From assembly GCF_003581425.1 (NCBI RefSeq), contig NZ_QXTG01000002.1:1-64000 (forward strand): a stretch of DNA of 64,000 nt, read 5' to 3'. This stretch comes from Amnibacterium setariae (lineage in GTDB: Bacteria; Actinomycetota; Actinomycetes; Actinomycetales; Microbacteriaceae). Position 1 is the stretch's first letter. Each line of letters opens with the position of its first letter. A model generated the notes under the pieces. The model searched no databases. It had not been told where the DNA came from and worked only from the letters and a program-made list of their open reading frames with translations. The position numbers and the translations under genes were made by a program. Below are positions 36,608 to 45,704 of the stretch, in pieces.

Positions 36608-36653
36608 TGCATCTCGAAGGTGATCCGGTCCGCCGGATCACCTTCGAGATGCA
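36608..36653. terminator. Perfect 21-bp bidirectional terminator hairpin
   Basis: 36608-36628 (starting TGCATCTCGAAGG) pairs without mismatch with 36633-36653 around loop tccg. It lies between converging acetyltransferase and alpha-galactosidase genes. Confidence 0.9.
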
Positions 36654-36655
36654 CG

Positions 36656-38770
36656 TCAGCGGAGGCGGAGGACGCGGGCCGACTCGCCCGCGCCCGTCAG
36701 GTCGAGGGTGAGCTCGCCCGCCTCCGCGTCCCAGGAGGTCGACCACGCGGGCAGCGCCGTCGGGAAGACCGTCTCCGCCTCGACCGCCCGCCCGCGGAGC
36801 GCCGGGAAGGCGAGCACGAGCGACGTCGCGCCCTCCTCCCGGTTCCACACGAACGCCAGCGTCTGCTCGCTGGTCGCGGTCGCGAGCGCGACCTGCGGCG
36901 CGTCCCACGCGGGCAGGCCGAGCGGCCACGACGGCAGGGCGAGGGCGTGGTGCCGGATCAGCTCCGGGTACGCAGCGGTCGCCTCGCGCACGAGGTCGAG
37001 CTGCCGCTCGTCGAGCCGGTCGAGGTTCCCGGAGAGGTAGAGCCGGCCGGAGAGGCCGGTGACCAGGGTGAACGCGATCCGCTCGTCGCTCCACTCGGAC
37101 TGCGGGTACGCCCAGTTGCCGGCGATCTCGGGCGCCATCGCCACGGGCGCGCCGGCCGCGATCGTCGGGTAGCGCCGGGCGTCCTGCTGGTCCGTCGTCG
37201 ACTGCAGGTCGAAGCGGGCGAGCGTCGCCGCGTCCATCCGCTGCGCCCCGGAGGAGCACGCCTCGAGCACGACGCCCGGGTACCGGGCGCGGAGGCCCTC
37301 CACCCACTCGAGCAGCGCGCGGGCGTGGCCGAGCAGGCCGTCGCCCGGGCTCGCGGCATCGGCGTCCGGGCCGGAGCCCGGCGTCACGTTGTAGTCCCAC
37401 TTGAAGTAGCGGGCGCCGTACTCGCCGATGAGGCGGTCGAACACCGCGTCGAGGTGGGCCAGGGCGGCCGGGCTGCGCAGGTCGAGGAAGTACCGGTCGT
37501 GCTCGACGATCCGCACGCCGGCGCGGTGCATGAACGCGTCCTCGGGCAGGCTCTGCGCGACGGGGGACCGGACGCCGACGACCTCCGGCTCCACCCACAG
37601 CCCCGGCGTCATGCCGCGGTCCCGGATCACCTGCAGCAGCCCGGGCAGGCCGAGGTCGCCGAACCGGACCGTGGAGGGCTCCCAGGCGCCGACGCTCGGC
37701 CACCAGTCGCCGCCGTCGTCGTACCAGCCGGCGTCGATGCAGAAGACCTCGGCGCCGACCGATGCCGCGGCGTCGATCAGCGGCAGCAGCTTCTCGGTGG
37801 TCGGGTCGCCCATGAGCGCGTTCATGTAGTCGTTGAACACGAGCGACCGCGCGGTGTCCGCGTGCACGTCGAGGTGCGAGCGGCGCCGGTGCTCGGTCAG
37901 CTGCCCGATGGCGCCGGCGAAGCCGCCGTCGGCGAGGGCGATCGACGCGGGCACCGTCGCGAACGCGGCTCCCGGCTCGAGGCGGTGCAGCCACGCGTGG
38001 TCGACGTCGGTCGGGCCGAGCAGCGCGAGCGCGAGCGCCTCGGCCGGATCGAAGAGCGTGTCGAGCTCCCACCGCCACGGGCCGTTGTGCTCGACCTCCC
38101 ACGCGAGCGCCCGGCCGGTGCCGCGGTGCTCGAGCACCGCGACGGGCACCCGCTCGCCGGACGGCCAGGTGGAGTGCCCGGTCAGCGCGATCGAGCCGCG
38201 CGCGAAATGCCCGTGCAGCGCGGCGTCGATGTCGGCGAGCCCCGCGGTGCCGCTCAGCGCGGTCGACGACCAGCGGTTCTCCGCGCACCACTCGCTCCGC
38301 GCGGTCCACAGGTCGAGGTCCTCCGGGTCGCCGAGGTGCCCGGTCAGCCCGATGAAGGTGCCCGAGGTGACCTGCTGCAGGAGCAGCGGCGCGGAGCCCC
38401 GGTTCTCGAGCGTCGACGCGACCCGGTAGGCGGCGACGCCGTCGAACCGCTCGACGCGCGTCGTGACGACGACCCCGGTCCGCTCGTCCCGCTGCACGAG
38501 GGTCAGCACGCGCCGCCCGCCCGCCGCCGACTCCCGGTGCTCGACGTGCCGGAGCCGGTCGCCGATCGCGGTGCGGATCGCCCGCATGCTGCCGAGCCCG
38601 CGCCCCTCGCCGACGGCGAGCACCTCGACGAGCGCCGGCCGCGCCCGCTGCTCCGGCCGCCGCGGCTCGACCGCGTCGACCCCCGTCGTGATCGACGCGA
38701 GCACCGGCCCGTCGTCGGCGGCGGTGAAGCGGAGGGGGAAGGCGTCGTCGCCCCAGGTGAAGTCGAGCAC
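36656..38770 (-). CDS. Alpha-galactosidase, glycoside hydrolase family 36
   Basis: The 704-residue enzyme removes alpha-1,6-galactose from oligosaccharides such as melibiose or raffinose. It has the N-terminal beta-supersandwich, the barrel with DYMNALMGDPTTEKLLPLID, FCIDAGWYDDGGDWW, the nucleophile Asp in YFKWDYNVTPGSGPD and the acid/base Asp in LQSTTDQQDARR, plus LEACSSGAQRMD. No signal peptide, so it is cytosolic. GTG start with GGGAGGA 7 nt before. It is divergent from a GH13 enzyme with only 39 nt between starts, so they likely share control. Confidence 0.9.
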   Translation of the reverse strand: MLDFTWGDDAFPLRFTAADDGPVLASITTGVDAVEPRRPEQRARPALVEVLAVGEGRGLGSMRAIRTAIGDRLRHVEHRESAAGGRRVLTLVQRDERTGVVVTTRVERFDGVAAYRVASTLENRGSAPLLLQQVTSGTFIGLTGHLGDPEDLDLWTARSEWCAENRWSSTALSGTAGLADIDAALHGHFARGSIALTGHSTWPSGERVPVAVLEHRGTGRALAWEVEHNGPWRWELDTLFDPAEALALALLGPTDVDHAWLHRLEPGAAFATVPASIALADGGFAGAIGQLTEHRRRSHLDVHADTARSLVFNDYMNALMGDPTTEKLLPLIDAAASVGAEVFCIDAGWYDDGGDWWPSVGAWEPSTVRFGDLGLPGLLQVIRDRGMTPGLWVEPEVVGVRSPVAQSLPEDAFMHRAGVRIVEHDRYFLDLRSPAALAHLDAVFDRLIGEYGARYFKWDYNVTPGSGPDADAASPGDGLLGHARALLEWVEGLRARYPGVVLEACSSGAQRMDAATLARFDLQSTTDQQDARRYPTIAAGAPVAMAPEIAGNWAYPQSEWSDERIAFTLVTGLSGRLYLSGNLDRLDERQLDLVREATAAYPELIRHHALALPSWPLGLPAWDAPQVALATATSEQTLAFVWNREEGATSLVLAFPALRGRAVEAETVFPTALPAWSTSWDAEAGELTLDLTGAGESARVLRLR

Positions 38771-38797
38771 GACTCGATCCTCCCGGGTCGGCCGGGC

Positions 38798-38803
38798 CAG
38801 GAT
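38798..38803 (+). promoter_or_regulatory. Probable -10 element for the GH13 gene
   Basis: CAGGAT ends 6 nt before GTG 38810, without a Shine-Dalgarno; weaker match because of the initial C. Confidence 0.4.
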
Positions 38804-38809
38804 GGACGG

Positions 38810-40498
38810 GTGTCCGATCCCGCGTGGTTCACCTCCGCCGTCGTCTACCAGATCTACCCGCGCAGCTTCGCGGACTCGAACGGCGACGGCATCGGCGACC
38901 TCGGCGGGATCCTGCAGCACGTCGACCACCTGGCCGACCTCGGCGTCGACGTCGTCTGGCTCTCGCCGATCTACCGGTCGCCGCAGGCGGACAACGGGTA
39001 CGACATCAGCGACTACCAGGACATCGACCCGCTGTTCGGCACGCTGGAGCAGCTCGACGAGCTGATCGCGGCGCTGCACGACCGCGGGATCAAGCTGGTC
39101 ATGGACCTGGTCGTGAACCACACCTCCGACGAGCACCCCTGGTTCGTCGAGTCCGCCGCTGGGCCGGACAGCCCGAAGCGCGACTGGTACATCTGGCGCG
39201 ACGGCCGGGATGCGCAGGAGCCGAACAACTGGGGCTCGTTCTTCTCCGGCTCCGCCTGGCAGCTCGACGAGGCGTCCGGCCAGTACTACCTGCACCTGTT
39301 CGACCGGAAGCAGCCGGACCTGAACTGGGAGAACGAGGACGTCCGCGAGGCCGTCTACGCGATGATGCGCTGGTGGCTCGACCGCGGGGTCGACGGCTTC
39401 CGGATGGACGTCATCAACTTCATCTCGAAGGAGCAGTCCTTCGCCGACGCGCCGCCGGTGCCGGGGGAGCGGTACGTGAACGCGTTCCAGCTGTTCGCGA
39501 ACGGCCCGCGCATCCACGAGTTCCTCGCGGAGATGCACGAGCGCGTGTTCGAGGGCCGGGAGGGGAAGCACCTCACCGTCGGTGAGATGCCGGGCGTGAC
39601 GACGGAGGAGGCGATCCTCTACACCGACCCGGCGCGCGGGGAGGTCGACATGGTCTTCCAGTTCGAGCACGTCTCGATCGACCAGGGCCCGACGTCGAAG
39701 TGGGACTGGATCGGCCTCGACCGGCTCGCGCTGAAGCAGTCGCTGCACCGCTGGCAGACCGCGCTCGCGCAGCAGGGCTGGAACAGCCTCTACTGGGACA
39801 ACCACGACCAGCCGCGCGCGGTCTCCCGGTTCGGCGACGACGACCCGGCCTACTGGGAGCAGTCCGCGAAGGCGCTCGCGACGATCCTCCACGGCATGCG
39901 CGGGACGCCGTACGTCTACCAGGGCGAGGAGCTCGGGATGACGAACTACCCGTTCCGCTCGGCCGACGAGCACCGGGACGTGGAGGCGGTGAACCACTGG
40001 AAGCGCGTCCTCGCGGAGGGCCTCGACCAGCAGGCCGCGCTGACGGGCATGGCGAAGGTCGGGCGCGACAACGCCCGCACGCCCGTGCAGTGGGACGCGT
40101 CGGAGCAGGCCGGCTTCACGACCGGGGAGCCGTGGCTGCCGGTGAACCCGAACCGGTCCTGGCTGAACGCGGTGTCGCAGGTCGGCAAGGACGGCAGCGT
40201 CTTCGAGCACTACCGCGCGCTGATCCGCCTCCGGCACGAGCACCCGGTCTTCGCGACGGGCGATTTCACCGGCCTGATGGACAACGACCCGGAGATCTGG
40301 GCCTACGTCCGAACCCTCGACCGGCAGCGGCTGCTCGTCGTCGCGAACTGCAGCCGCGCCCCGCGCGAGCTCGAGCTCGGCGACGGCTGGGCCGGCGCCC
40401 GCCTGCTGCTCGGCAGCGTCGACGGCCGCGCCGACGTGCTGCGGCCCGGCTCGATCACGCTCGCGGGCTGGGAGTCCCGCGTCTACCTGCTCGACTGA
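38810..40498 (+). CDS. Alpha-glucosidase / oligo-1,6-glucosidase, GH13
   Basis: The 562-residue enzyme hydrolyses alpha-glucosides. Region I is DLVVNHTSDEHPWF, region II GVDGFRMDVINFIS (nucleophile Asp), region III HLTVGEMPGV (acid Glu) and region IV YWDNHDQPRAVS. The N-terminus VVYQIYPRSFADSNGDGIGD and QPDLNWENEDVR place it with cytosolic alpha-glucosidases/trehalulose hydrolases. The C-terminal beta domain is present. Paired with the divergent alpha-galactosidase, it could complete raffinose or melibiose/sucrose-type sugar use. No transporter is adjacent. Confidence 0.92.
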   Translation: MSDPAWFTSAVVYQIYPRSFADSNGDGIGDLGGILQHVDHLADLGVDVVWLSPIYRSPQADNGYDISDYQDIDPLFGTLEQLDELIAALHDRGIKLVMDLVVNHTSDEHPWFVESAAGPDSPKRDWYIWRDGRDAQEPNNWGSFFSGSAWQLDEASGQYYLHLFDRKQPDLNWENEDVREAVYAMMRWWLDRGVDGFRMDVINFISKEQSFADAPPVPGERYVNAFQLFANGPRIHEFLAEMHERVFEGREGKHLTVGEMPGVTTEEAILYTDPARGEVDMVFQFEHVSIDQGPTSKWDWIGLDRLALKQSLHRWQTALAQQGWNSLYWDNHDQPRAVSRFGDDDPAYWEQSAKALATILHGMRGTPYVYQGEELGMTNYPFRSADEHRDVEAVNHWKRVLAEGLDQQAALTGMAKVGRDNARTPVQWDASEQAGFTTGEPWLPVNPNRSWLNAVSQVGKDGSVFEHYRALIRLRHEHPVFATGDFTGLMDNDPEIWAYVRTLDRQRLLVVANCSRAPRELELGDGWAGARLLLGSVDGRADVLRPGSITLAGWESRVYLLD

Positions 40499-40501
40499 CG
40501 C

Positions 40502-41914
40502 TCAGCGGAGGGTCGCGGGCAGCGCCGGGGTGCGCATGATCGCGCGGGCGGCGATGCCGATCACCGCGCTGTAGGTGGGGTACGCGAACCGGACGTCGGC
40601 CAGCGCGGCCACGTCGATCCCGGCCGCCATCGCGGTGGCCACCGCCTGGATCACCTCGACCGCGCTCTCGCCGACGGCGTGCGCGCCGAGCAGCAGGCCG
40701 CGACGTCGATCGGCGATCAGCTTGAGGAAGCCGCGCTCGCGCTCGTCGATCACCGCGCGGTCGAGGTCCGCGTACGGGACGGTGACGACGACGCACTCCG
40801 GGTCGCGCTCGCGGGCCTCCGCCTCCGTCAGGCCGACGTCCGCGTAGTCGGGGTCGGTGAAGCCCCCGGCCGGCAGCAGGTGGTGCGGGGTGCGCCGGTC
40901 CGCGCCGAGCACCGCGTTCTCCGCGGCGGCCTCGCCCTCGAACTGCGCGGCCTGCACGAGCATGTCGCGGCCGTTCGCGTCCCCGACGGCGAAGACGTGC
41001 GGGACGACGCTGCGGAAGTACCGGTCGACCGGGACCGCCGAGCGCACGACCTCGATCCCCGCGTGCTCGAGCCCGAGATCGCCGACGTCCGCCGGCCAGC
41101 CAGTCGCCATCACGACGGCGTCGAACACGGCGGACGACGGCGAGCCGCCCTCGCGCCACGACAGGCCGATCGCGTCGCCCTCCGCCGGGTCCAGCCGATC
41201 GATCCCGTCGATGCCCGTCCGCACGTCGACGCCCTGCTCGACGAAGGCCGCCGCCACCGCGGCGGAGACGTCGGCGTCGGACGCGGTGAGGATGCGGGGC
41301 GCGACGTCGAGCAGCGTCACGGCCGAGCCGAACGCGCCGAGGACCGTGACGAGCTGCGCGCCGGTGTTCCCGCCGCCGATCACGGCGACCCGTCGCGGGA
41401 GCTCCGGGAGGTCGAGCACGTGCTCGGGCACGGTCGCGAGCTCCGCGCCCGGCACGGGCAGGCGCCTCGAGTGGCCGCCGACCGCGACGACGACGGCGTC
41501 CGCGGTGATCCGGCGGCCGGACGCCGTGACGACCGTCCGGTCGTCCTCGAACCGCGCCCGACCCTCCAGCACCAGGTCGACCCCGGCCTCGGCGAAGCGC
41601 ACGGCCTCGCGCTTCATCGTCCGCACCGCGTCCACCCGGTCGTGCACCCGCCGCACGACCGCGCCCCAGTCGACGACGGGGTTGCCGACGCCGATCCCGG
41701 CCGCCGCGGCGTCCCGCACCTCGCGGACCAGGCGCGCGGTCTTCGCGAGCACCCGGGTCGGGACGCAGCCCGTGTTCACGCACGTCCCGCCGACGCGCGA
41801 CGCCTCGAGCACGACGGTCCGGGCGCCGAGCTCCGCGGCGCGGAGCGCGGCCGCGGTGCCGGCGGGACCCGCGCCGATGACGGCCAGGTCGTAGTGGTCG
41901 GATCCGTCGGTCAT
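40502..41914 (-). CDS. Pyridine nucleotide-disulfide oxidoreductase (mercuric reductase/Lpd family)
   Basis: The 470-residue flavoprotein has FAD binding at LAVIGAGPAGTAAALRAAE, the redox disulfide GGTCVNTGCVPTRVLAKTA, the NAD(P) site VAVIGGGNTGAQLV and the ATG/GD motifs PHVFAVGDANG. The C-terminal dimerisation domain ends RFAYPTYSAVIGIA, where classic dihydrolipoamide dehydrogenase has a catalytic His-x-x-x-x-Glu pair. The His is replaced by Tyr and no Glu follows, so it is probably not a true lipoamide dehydrogenase. GGGAGG precedes the ATG. Substrate unknown. Confidence 0.86.
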   Translation of the reverse strand: MTDGSDHYDLAVIGAGPAGTAAALRAAELGARTVVLEASRVGGTCVNTGCVPTRVLAKTARLVREVRDAAAAGIGVGNPVVDWGAVVRRVHDRVDAVRTMKREAVRFAEAGVDLVLEGRARFEDDRTVVTASGRRITADAVVVAVGGHSRRLPVPGAELATVPEHVLDLPELPRRVAVIGGGNTGAQLVTVLGAFGSAVTLLDVAPRILTASDADVSAAVAAAFVEQGVDVRTGIDGIDRLDPAEGDAIGLSWREGGSPSSAVFDAVVMATGWPADVGDLGLEHAGIEVVRSAVPVDRYFRSVVPHVFAVGDANGRDMLVQAAQFEGEAAAENAVLGADRRTPHHLLPAGGFTDPDYADVGLTEAEARERDPECVVVTVPYADLDRAVIDERERGFLKLIADRRRGLLLGAHAVGESAVEVIQAVATAMAAGIDVAALADVRFAYPTYSAVIGIAARAIMRTPALPATLR

Positions 41915-41994
41915 GGTGGCCTCCCGCACGGCGGGCGCCTCCCGGCCGCGCCTCTGCACGCTACGGTCGCGGCCGGGGAGGACGCCCGGACCGC

Positions 41995-43059
41995 TCAGGC
42001 GAGCGCGATCGCCGCGCGGAGCGACGCCACGAACGCCTCCGGGCGCTCCCACGCCGCGAAGTGGCCGCCCGCCGGCTGCTCGTCCCACACCCGGACGTCG
42101 AACGTGCGCTCCGCGAGCTCGCGCGGCGCGTGCAGCAGGTCCTCCGGGAACAGCGACACCGCCGTCGGCGCGACGACGCGCTCCCGCACCGGCGCCAGGC
42201 GCTCCGCGTACGGCGCGAAGGAGGTGCCGATCGCGCCGGTCACCCAGTAGAGCGTGATCCAGGTCAGCAGGTCGTCGCGCGGGAACGCGGCCTCCACGTC
42301 GCCGTCGCAGTCGCTCCAGGACCGGAGCTTCTCGACGATCCACGCGGCGAGCCCGGCGGGCGAGTCGCCCAGCCCGACCGCGAGCGTCGCGGGCTTCGTC
42401 GCCTGCTCGTGCAGGTAGGCGCCCTCCGCCTCGGTCCAGGCCCGCACCTCCTGCGCGAACGCGCGCTCCCCGGCGGAGCGCTCCGCCTCGGGGATCAGAC
42501 CGAGCACGCGCGACGGCACGTCGGTGAGGTGCAGCGCCGTGACGCGATCGGGGACGAGCCGGGCGAGCGCCTCGGCGACGCTCGTGCCGATGTCGCCGCC
42601 CGAGACGACGTACCGGTCGTGCCCGAGCTCCTGCAGCGCCGCGGCGACCGGCTCGGCCATCAGCGCGCCGGCCGTGCCGGGGGAGTCGGAGAGCGGGTAG
42701 CCCGGCAGCGCCGGCACCACGACGTGCAGGTCCTGCAGCAGGGGCAGCACCCGCTGGAAGCGGAGCACGGAGTCGGGCCAGCCGTGCAGCAGCACGACGA
42801 CCGGTGCGTCCTCCGCCGTGGCGCGCCGGTGGACGAGCCGCAGCCCCGCCGCGCGGGTCCAGGGCAGCGCCCGGATCCGCTCCTCGGCCGCGCGCCAGTC
42901 GTACTCCTCCGCCCAGTACGACAGCAGGTCGTCCAGGTACGCGGCGTCGACGCCGCGCGACCACCCGCCGCCCACGACGGGGACGCGCCGGCGGTCCCGG
43001 AGGCGTCGTCGCAGGTCGTCGAGCACCTCGTCGGGGACACGGTCGGGCACGTCGCTCAC
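41995..43059 (-). CDS. Epoxide hydrolase (EHN domain, alpha/beta hydrolase), paralogue 1
   Basis: The 354-residue enzyme has the epoxide hydrolase N-terminal domain (VPDEVLDDLRRRLRDRRRVP, then YLDDLLSYWAEEYDWRAAEE) and an alpha/beta hydrolase core with VVVLLHGWPDSVLRFQRVL. The nucleophile Asp is in VVSGGDIGTSVAEAL, and the late His is in AGGHFAAWERPEAF. It probably opens epoxides to diols. It is closely related to the gene at 46600-47697, sharing LAVGLGDSPAGL and CDGDVEAAFPRDDLLTW. GTG 43059 is chosen; GTG 43092 is possible. Confidence 0.87.
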   Translation of the reverse strand: MSDVPDRVPDEVLDDLRRRLRDRRRVPVVGGGWSRGVDAAYLDDLLSYWAEEYDWRAAEERIRALPWTRAAGLRLVHRRATAEDAPVVVLLHGWPDSVLRFQRVLPLLQDLHVVVPALPGYPLSDSPGTAGALMAEPVAAALQELGHDRYVVSGGDIGTSVAEALARLVPDRVTALHLTDVPSRVLGLIPEAERSAGERAFAQEVRAWTEAEGAYLHEQATKPATLAVGLGDSPAGLAAWIVEKLRSWSDCDGDVEAAFPRDDLLTWITLYWVTGAIGTSFAPYAERLAPVRERVVAPTAVSLFPEDLLHAPRELAERTFDVRVWDEQPAGGHFAAWERPEAFVASLRAAIALA

Positions 43060-43114
43060 GCACGCATCCTCGTCCCTGCGCTCGGTCACCACGCAGCTGC
43101 GAGCAGGATGCGGG

Positions 43115-43672
43115 TCAGGCGGAGGCGGCGTTGCGCGCGCGGAACGCGCGCACGTTCATCCGGTTGCCGCAGTTGCCGACGTCGCAGAACCGCTTCGAGC
43201 GGTTGCGGGAGAAGTCGACGAGCACCGCCTCGCAGTCGTCGGCGGCGCAGCGCTTCATGCGGGCGCGCTCGTCCTGCCGCAGCACGTCGACCCACGCCAT
43301 CGCGATCTCGACCATGACCCGGTCCGCGAGCGGAGCGTCCGGGGAGTTCGCGTGGATGTGCCAGCCGAGCCCGTCGTGGTCGACGAGCCGGGGGAGCGCC
43401 CCGCCCTCCGCGAGCATCGCGTTCACGAGCGCGGCGGCGTCCCGGTCGGTCTCCATCGCCCAGAGGGCGCGCAGCCGGAGCCGCAGCGCGCGGAGGGCCT
43501 CGAGCTCCTCCGGCGTTCCCAGCCGGTCGCCGGTGAAGCCCTCGCCCTCGAACCAGGCGCTCAGCTGCTCGATCGTCGTCAGCTCGTCCTCGCCGCTGTG
43601 GGAGGCGTCCGGCAGCGTGTTCACGAGGGTCGTGGCGGCCTGCAGGCTGAGCTCCACGTCATTGGTGAACAC
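43115..43672 (-). CDS. CGNR zinc-finger transcriptional regulator (ABATE domain)
   Basis: The 185-residue protein has the N-terminal ABATE/stress-like domain (LSLQAATTLVNTLPDASHSG) and the C-terminal CGNR zinc finger, seen as MKRCAADDCEAVLVDFSRN followed by KRFCDVGNCGNRMNVRAFR. Four Cys are available for zinc. It is divergent from an EamA exporter, and a 9-bp inverted repeat lies between them, so local regulation of the exporter is likely. AGGAG precedes the GTG. Confidence 0.9.
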   Translation of the reverse strand: MFTNDVELSLQAATTLVNTLPDASHSGEDELTTIEQLSAWFEGEGFTGDRLGTPEELEALRALRLRLRALWAMETDRDAAALVNAMLAEGGALPRLVDHDGLGWHIHANSPDAPLADRVMVEIAMAWVDVLRQDERARMKRCAADDCEAVLVDFSRNRSKRFCDVGNCGNRMNVRAFRARNAASA

Positions 43673-43713
43673 GTTTTGACTCCTGACCGGGGATCGCTAG
43701 GCTTCGACTCGAC

Positions 43714-43743
43714 GTCATGAGTGTACGCGATTTGACTCATGAC
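43714..43743. promoter_or_regulatory. Inverted-repeat operator between CGNR regulator and EamA exporter
   Basis: GTCATGAGT (43714-43722) and ACTCATGAC (43735-43743) form a perfect 9-bp dyad with a 12-nt spacer, 14 nt upstream of the exporter GTG. A further TTTTGACTCCTGA, a related half-site, lies at about 43674-43686 next to the regulator's Shine-Dalgarno. Confidence 0.72.
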
Positions 43744-43757
43744 AGGAGGAGGCGGTC

Positions 43758-44774
43758 GTGCAGGCTCGGAACACGGCCCTCGGGCTGCCGCTCGCGGTGC
43801 TCGCGGCCTTCGCGTTCGGCGTCGGCGGCCCCTTCGTCCGCCCGCTCCTCGAGAGCGGCTGGAGCTCGACCGCCGCGGTGCTGTGCCGCTGCCTCGGCAC
43901 CGTCCTCGTGCTCGCGATCCCCGCCCTGGTGCTGCTCCGCGGCCGCTGGTCCGTGCTCCGCCGGAACGCGTGGACGATCGTCGCGTACGGCGCCTTCGCC
44001 GTCGCGGGCGTGCAGCTGCTCTTCTACTCGGCCATCACGCGGATGTCCGTCGGCGGCGCCCTGCTCATCGAGTACCTGGCGCCGGTGCTGCTCGTGCTCT
44101 GGACGTGGCTGCGCACCCGCCGCCGCCCCGGCGCGCGGGTGATCGCGGGCTGCGTGCTCGCCATCGCCGGGCTGCTCCTCGTCGTGGACCTGACCGGCAG
44201 CGGCCGGGCGGATCCGATCGGCCCGATGCTCGCGCTCATCGCCGCGGTCGGCGTCGCCGTCTACTACGTCATCAACGCGCGCGTCGATCCGGAGCTGCAC
44301 CCGATCGTGCTGCTCGCCGCCTCGATGCTCGTCGGCAGCGTGCTGCTGCTCGGGGTCGCCGCCGTCGGGATCGTCCCGCTGCACTTCGCGTTCGGCGACG
44401 TGCTCCTCGCCGGCGCGAGCATGCCGTGGTGGGTCTCGGCGGGCGTCATGGTGCTCGTCTCCACGACCGCCGCGTACCTGCTCGGCATCGCCGGCGGCGC
44501 GCGGCTCGGCAGCCGCGTCGCGTCCTTCGTCGGCCTGCTCGAGGTGCTGTTCGCGGTGCTCGCCGCGTGGGTGCTGCTCGGCGACCTGCCTGCGCCGATC
44601 CAGCTGCTCGGCGGCGTGCTCATCCTCGCCGGCGTCGTGCTCGTGAAGCTGCAGCGCGAGCGGCCGGAGGCGGTCGACGTCCCCGCCGCGCCCCACGTGC
44701 CCCCGCGGGCTTCACGGCGGCTGTCCAGGGCCCGCGCAGCGCGCACGGCGGAAACGTCCCGCTCCGCTCCGTAG
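43758..44774 (+). CDS. EamA/DMT family transporter
   Basis: The 338-residue inner membrane protein has ten hydrophobic helices in two EamA repeats (first LPLAVLAAFAFGVGGPFVRP, second ILAGVVLVKL at the end). DMT exporters move amino acids, metabolites or drugs out of the cell. AGGAGGAGG precedes the GTG. The last ~45 residues are a charged Arg/Ala-rich cytosolic tail. Regulated probably by the divergent CGNR protein. Confidence 0.88.
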   Translation: MQARNTALGLPLAVLAAFAFGVGGPFVRPLLESGWSSTAAVLCRCLGTVLVLAIPALVLLRGRWSVLRRNAWTIVAYGAFAVAGVQLLFYSAITRMSVGGALLIEYLAPVLLVLWTWLRTRRRPGARVIAGCVLAIAGLLLVVDLTGSGRADPIGPMLALIAAVGVAVYYVINARVDPELHPIVLLAASMLVGSVLLLGVAAVGIVPLHFAFGDVLLAGASMPWWVSAGVMVLVSTTAAYLLGIAGGARLGSRVASFVGLLEVLFAVLAAWVLLGDLPAPIQLLGGVLILAGVVLVKLQRERPEAVDVPAAPHVPPRASRRLSRARAARTAETSRSAP

Positions 44775-44777
44775 CGT
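44772..44777 (+). promoter_or_regulatory. -10 element for the SDR gene
   Basis: TAGCGT overlaps the end of the EamA gene and stops 8 nt before GTG 44786. Confidence 0.55.
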
Positions 44778-44785
44778 CGGGTGAC

Positions 44786-45697
44786 GTGACCGATCAGGCG
44801 AACCTCGACCAGTACTCCCTCCAGGACCCGACGACCCAGTACCCGAAGCCCGACGACAGCTGGAAGCAGTACCAGAAGGGCGCCGGCACCGAGCAGGAGC
44901 AGCACCCCAAGCCCGACGCCGGCGAGACCACGTACCGCGGCACCGGGCGCCTCACCGGCCGCAAGGCCGTCGTGACCGGCGCGGACAGCGGCATCGGCCG
45001 CGCCGCCGTCATCGCGTTCGCGCGCGAGGGCGCCGACGTCGTCCTCTCCTACCTCCCCGAGGAGGAGGAGGACGCGAAGGAGGTCGTGCAGCTCGTCGAG
45101 CAGGCGGGCCGGAAGGCCGTCGCTTTCCCCGGCGACCTGAAGGACGAGTCGTACTGCGAGGCGCTGATCCAGAAGGCGGTCGACGAGCTCGGCGGGATCG
45201 ACATCCTCGCCAACGTCGCCGGCAAGCAGCAGACGCAGGAGTCCATCGAGGACATCACGACCGAGCAGTTCGACGAGACGTTCAAGACGAACGTCTACTC
45301 GCTGTTCTGGCTCTGCAAGGCCGCGGTGAAGCAGATGCAGCCGGGCAGCACGATCATCAACACGTCGTCGATCCAGGCCTACGAGCCGAGCCCGACGCTC
45401 GTCGACTACGCGAGCACGAAGGCGCAGATCAACGCGTTCAGCAAGGGGCTGGCCGGACAGGTCGCGCCGAAGGGCATCCGCGTGAACGTGGTCGCGCCGG
45501 GCCCGATCTGGACCCCGCTGCAGCAGGCCGGCGGGCAGCCGACCGAGGCGCTCTCGGAGTTCGGCGTGCAGACGCCGCTCGGCCGCCCCGGCCAGCCGGC
45601 GGAGCTCGCGCCCGCCTACGTGTTCCTCGCCAGCGCGGAGTCGAGCTACGTGACGGGCGAGACGCTCAACGTCAACGGCGGCATGCCCACCCCGTGA
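44786..45697 (+). CDS. SDR family oxidoreductase (YghA/YhxC general-stress type)
   Basis: The 303-residue dehydrogenase has a hydrophilic Gln/Pro/Lys-rich leader of about 55 residues (DPTTQYPKPDDSWKQYQ), then VVTGADSGIGRAAVIAFARE. NVAGKQQTQESIEDI, the Ser of IINTSSIQAYEP and YASTKAQINAF complete the active site. The leader and PGPIWTPLQQAGGQP are typical of the stress-linked YghA-like SDRs. Leaderless GTG with a -10 at 8 nt. A strong hairpin follows. Confidence 0.9.
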   Translation: MTDQANLDQYSLQDPTTQYPKPDDSWKQYQKGAGTEQEQHPKPDAGETTYRGTGRLTGRKAVVTGADSGIGRAAVIAFAREGADVVLSYLPEEEEDAKEVVQLVEQAGRKAVAFPGDLKDESYCEALIQKAVDELGGIDILANVAGKQQTQESIEDITTEQFDETFKTNVYSLFWLCKAAVKQMQPGSTIINTSSIQAYEPSPTLVDYASTKAQINAFSKGLAGQVAPKGIRVNVVAPGPIWTPLQQAGGQPTEALSEFGVQTPLGRPGQPAELAPAYVFLASAESSYVTGETLNVNGGMPTP

Positions 45698-45704
45698 CCC
45701 CGCT

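Noticed and set aside
36620-38809. Upstream extension of the GH13 frame across the alpha-galactosidase gene
   Set aside because: The GH13 domain starts right at the GTG 38810, and the upstream frame is antisense to a complete GH36 enzyme.
40502-41914. Dihydrolipoamide dehydrogenase or mercuric reductase
   Set aside because: The C-terminal catalytic His-Glu pair is not conserved (YPTYSAV), and no mer genes or 2-oxoacid dehydrogenase genes are nearby.
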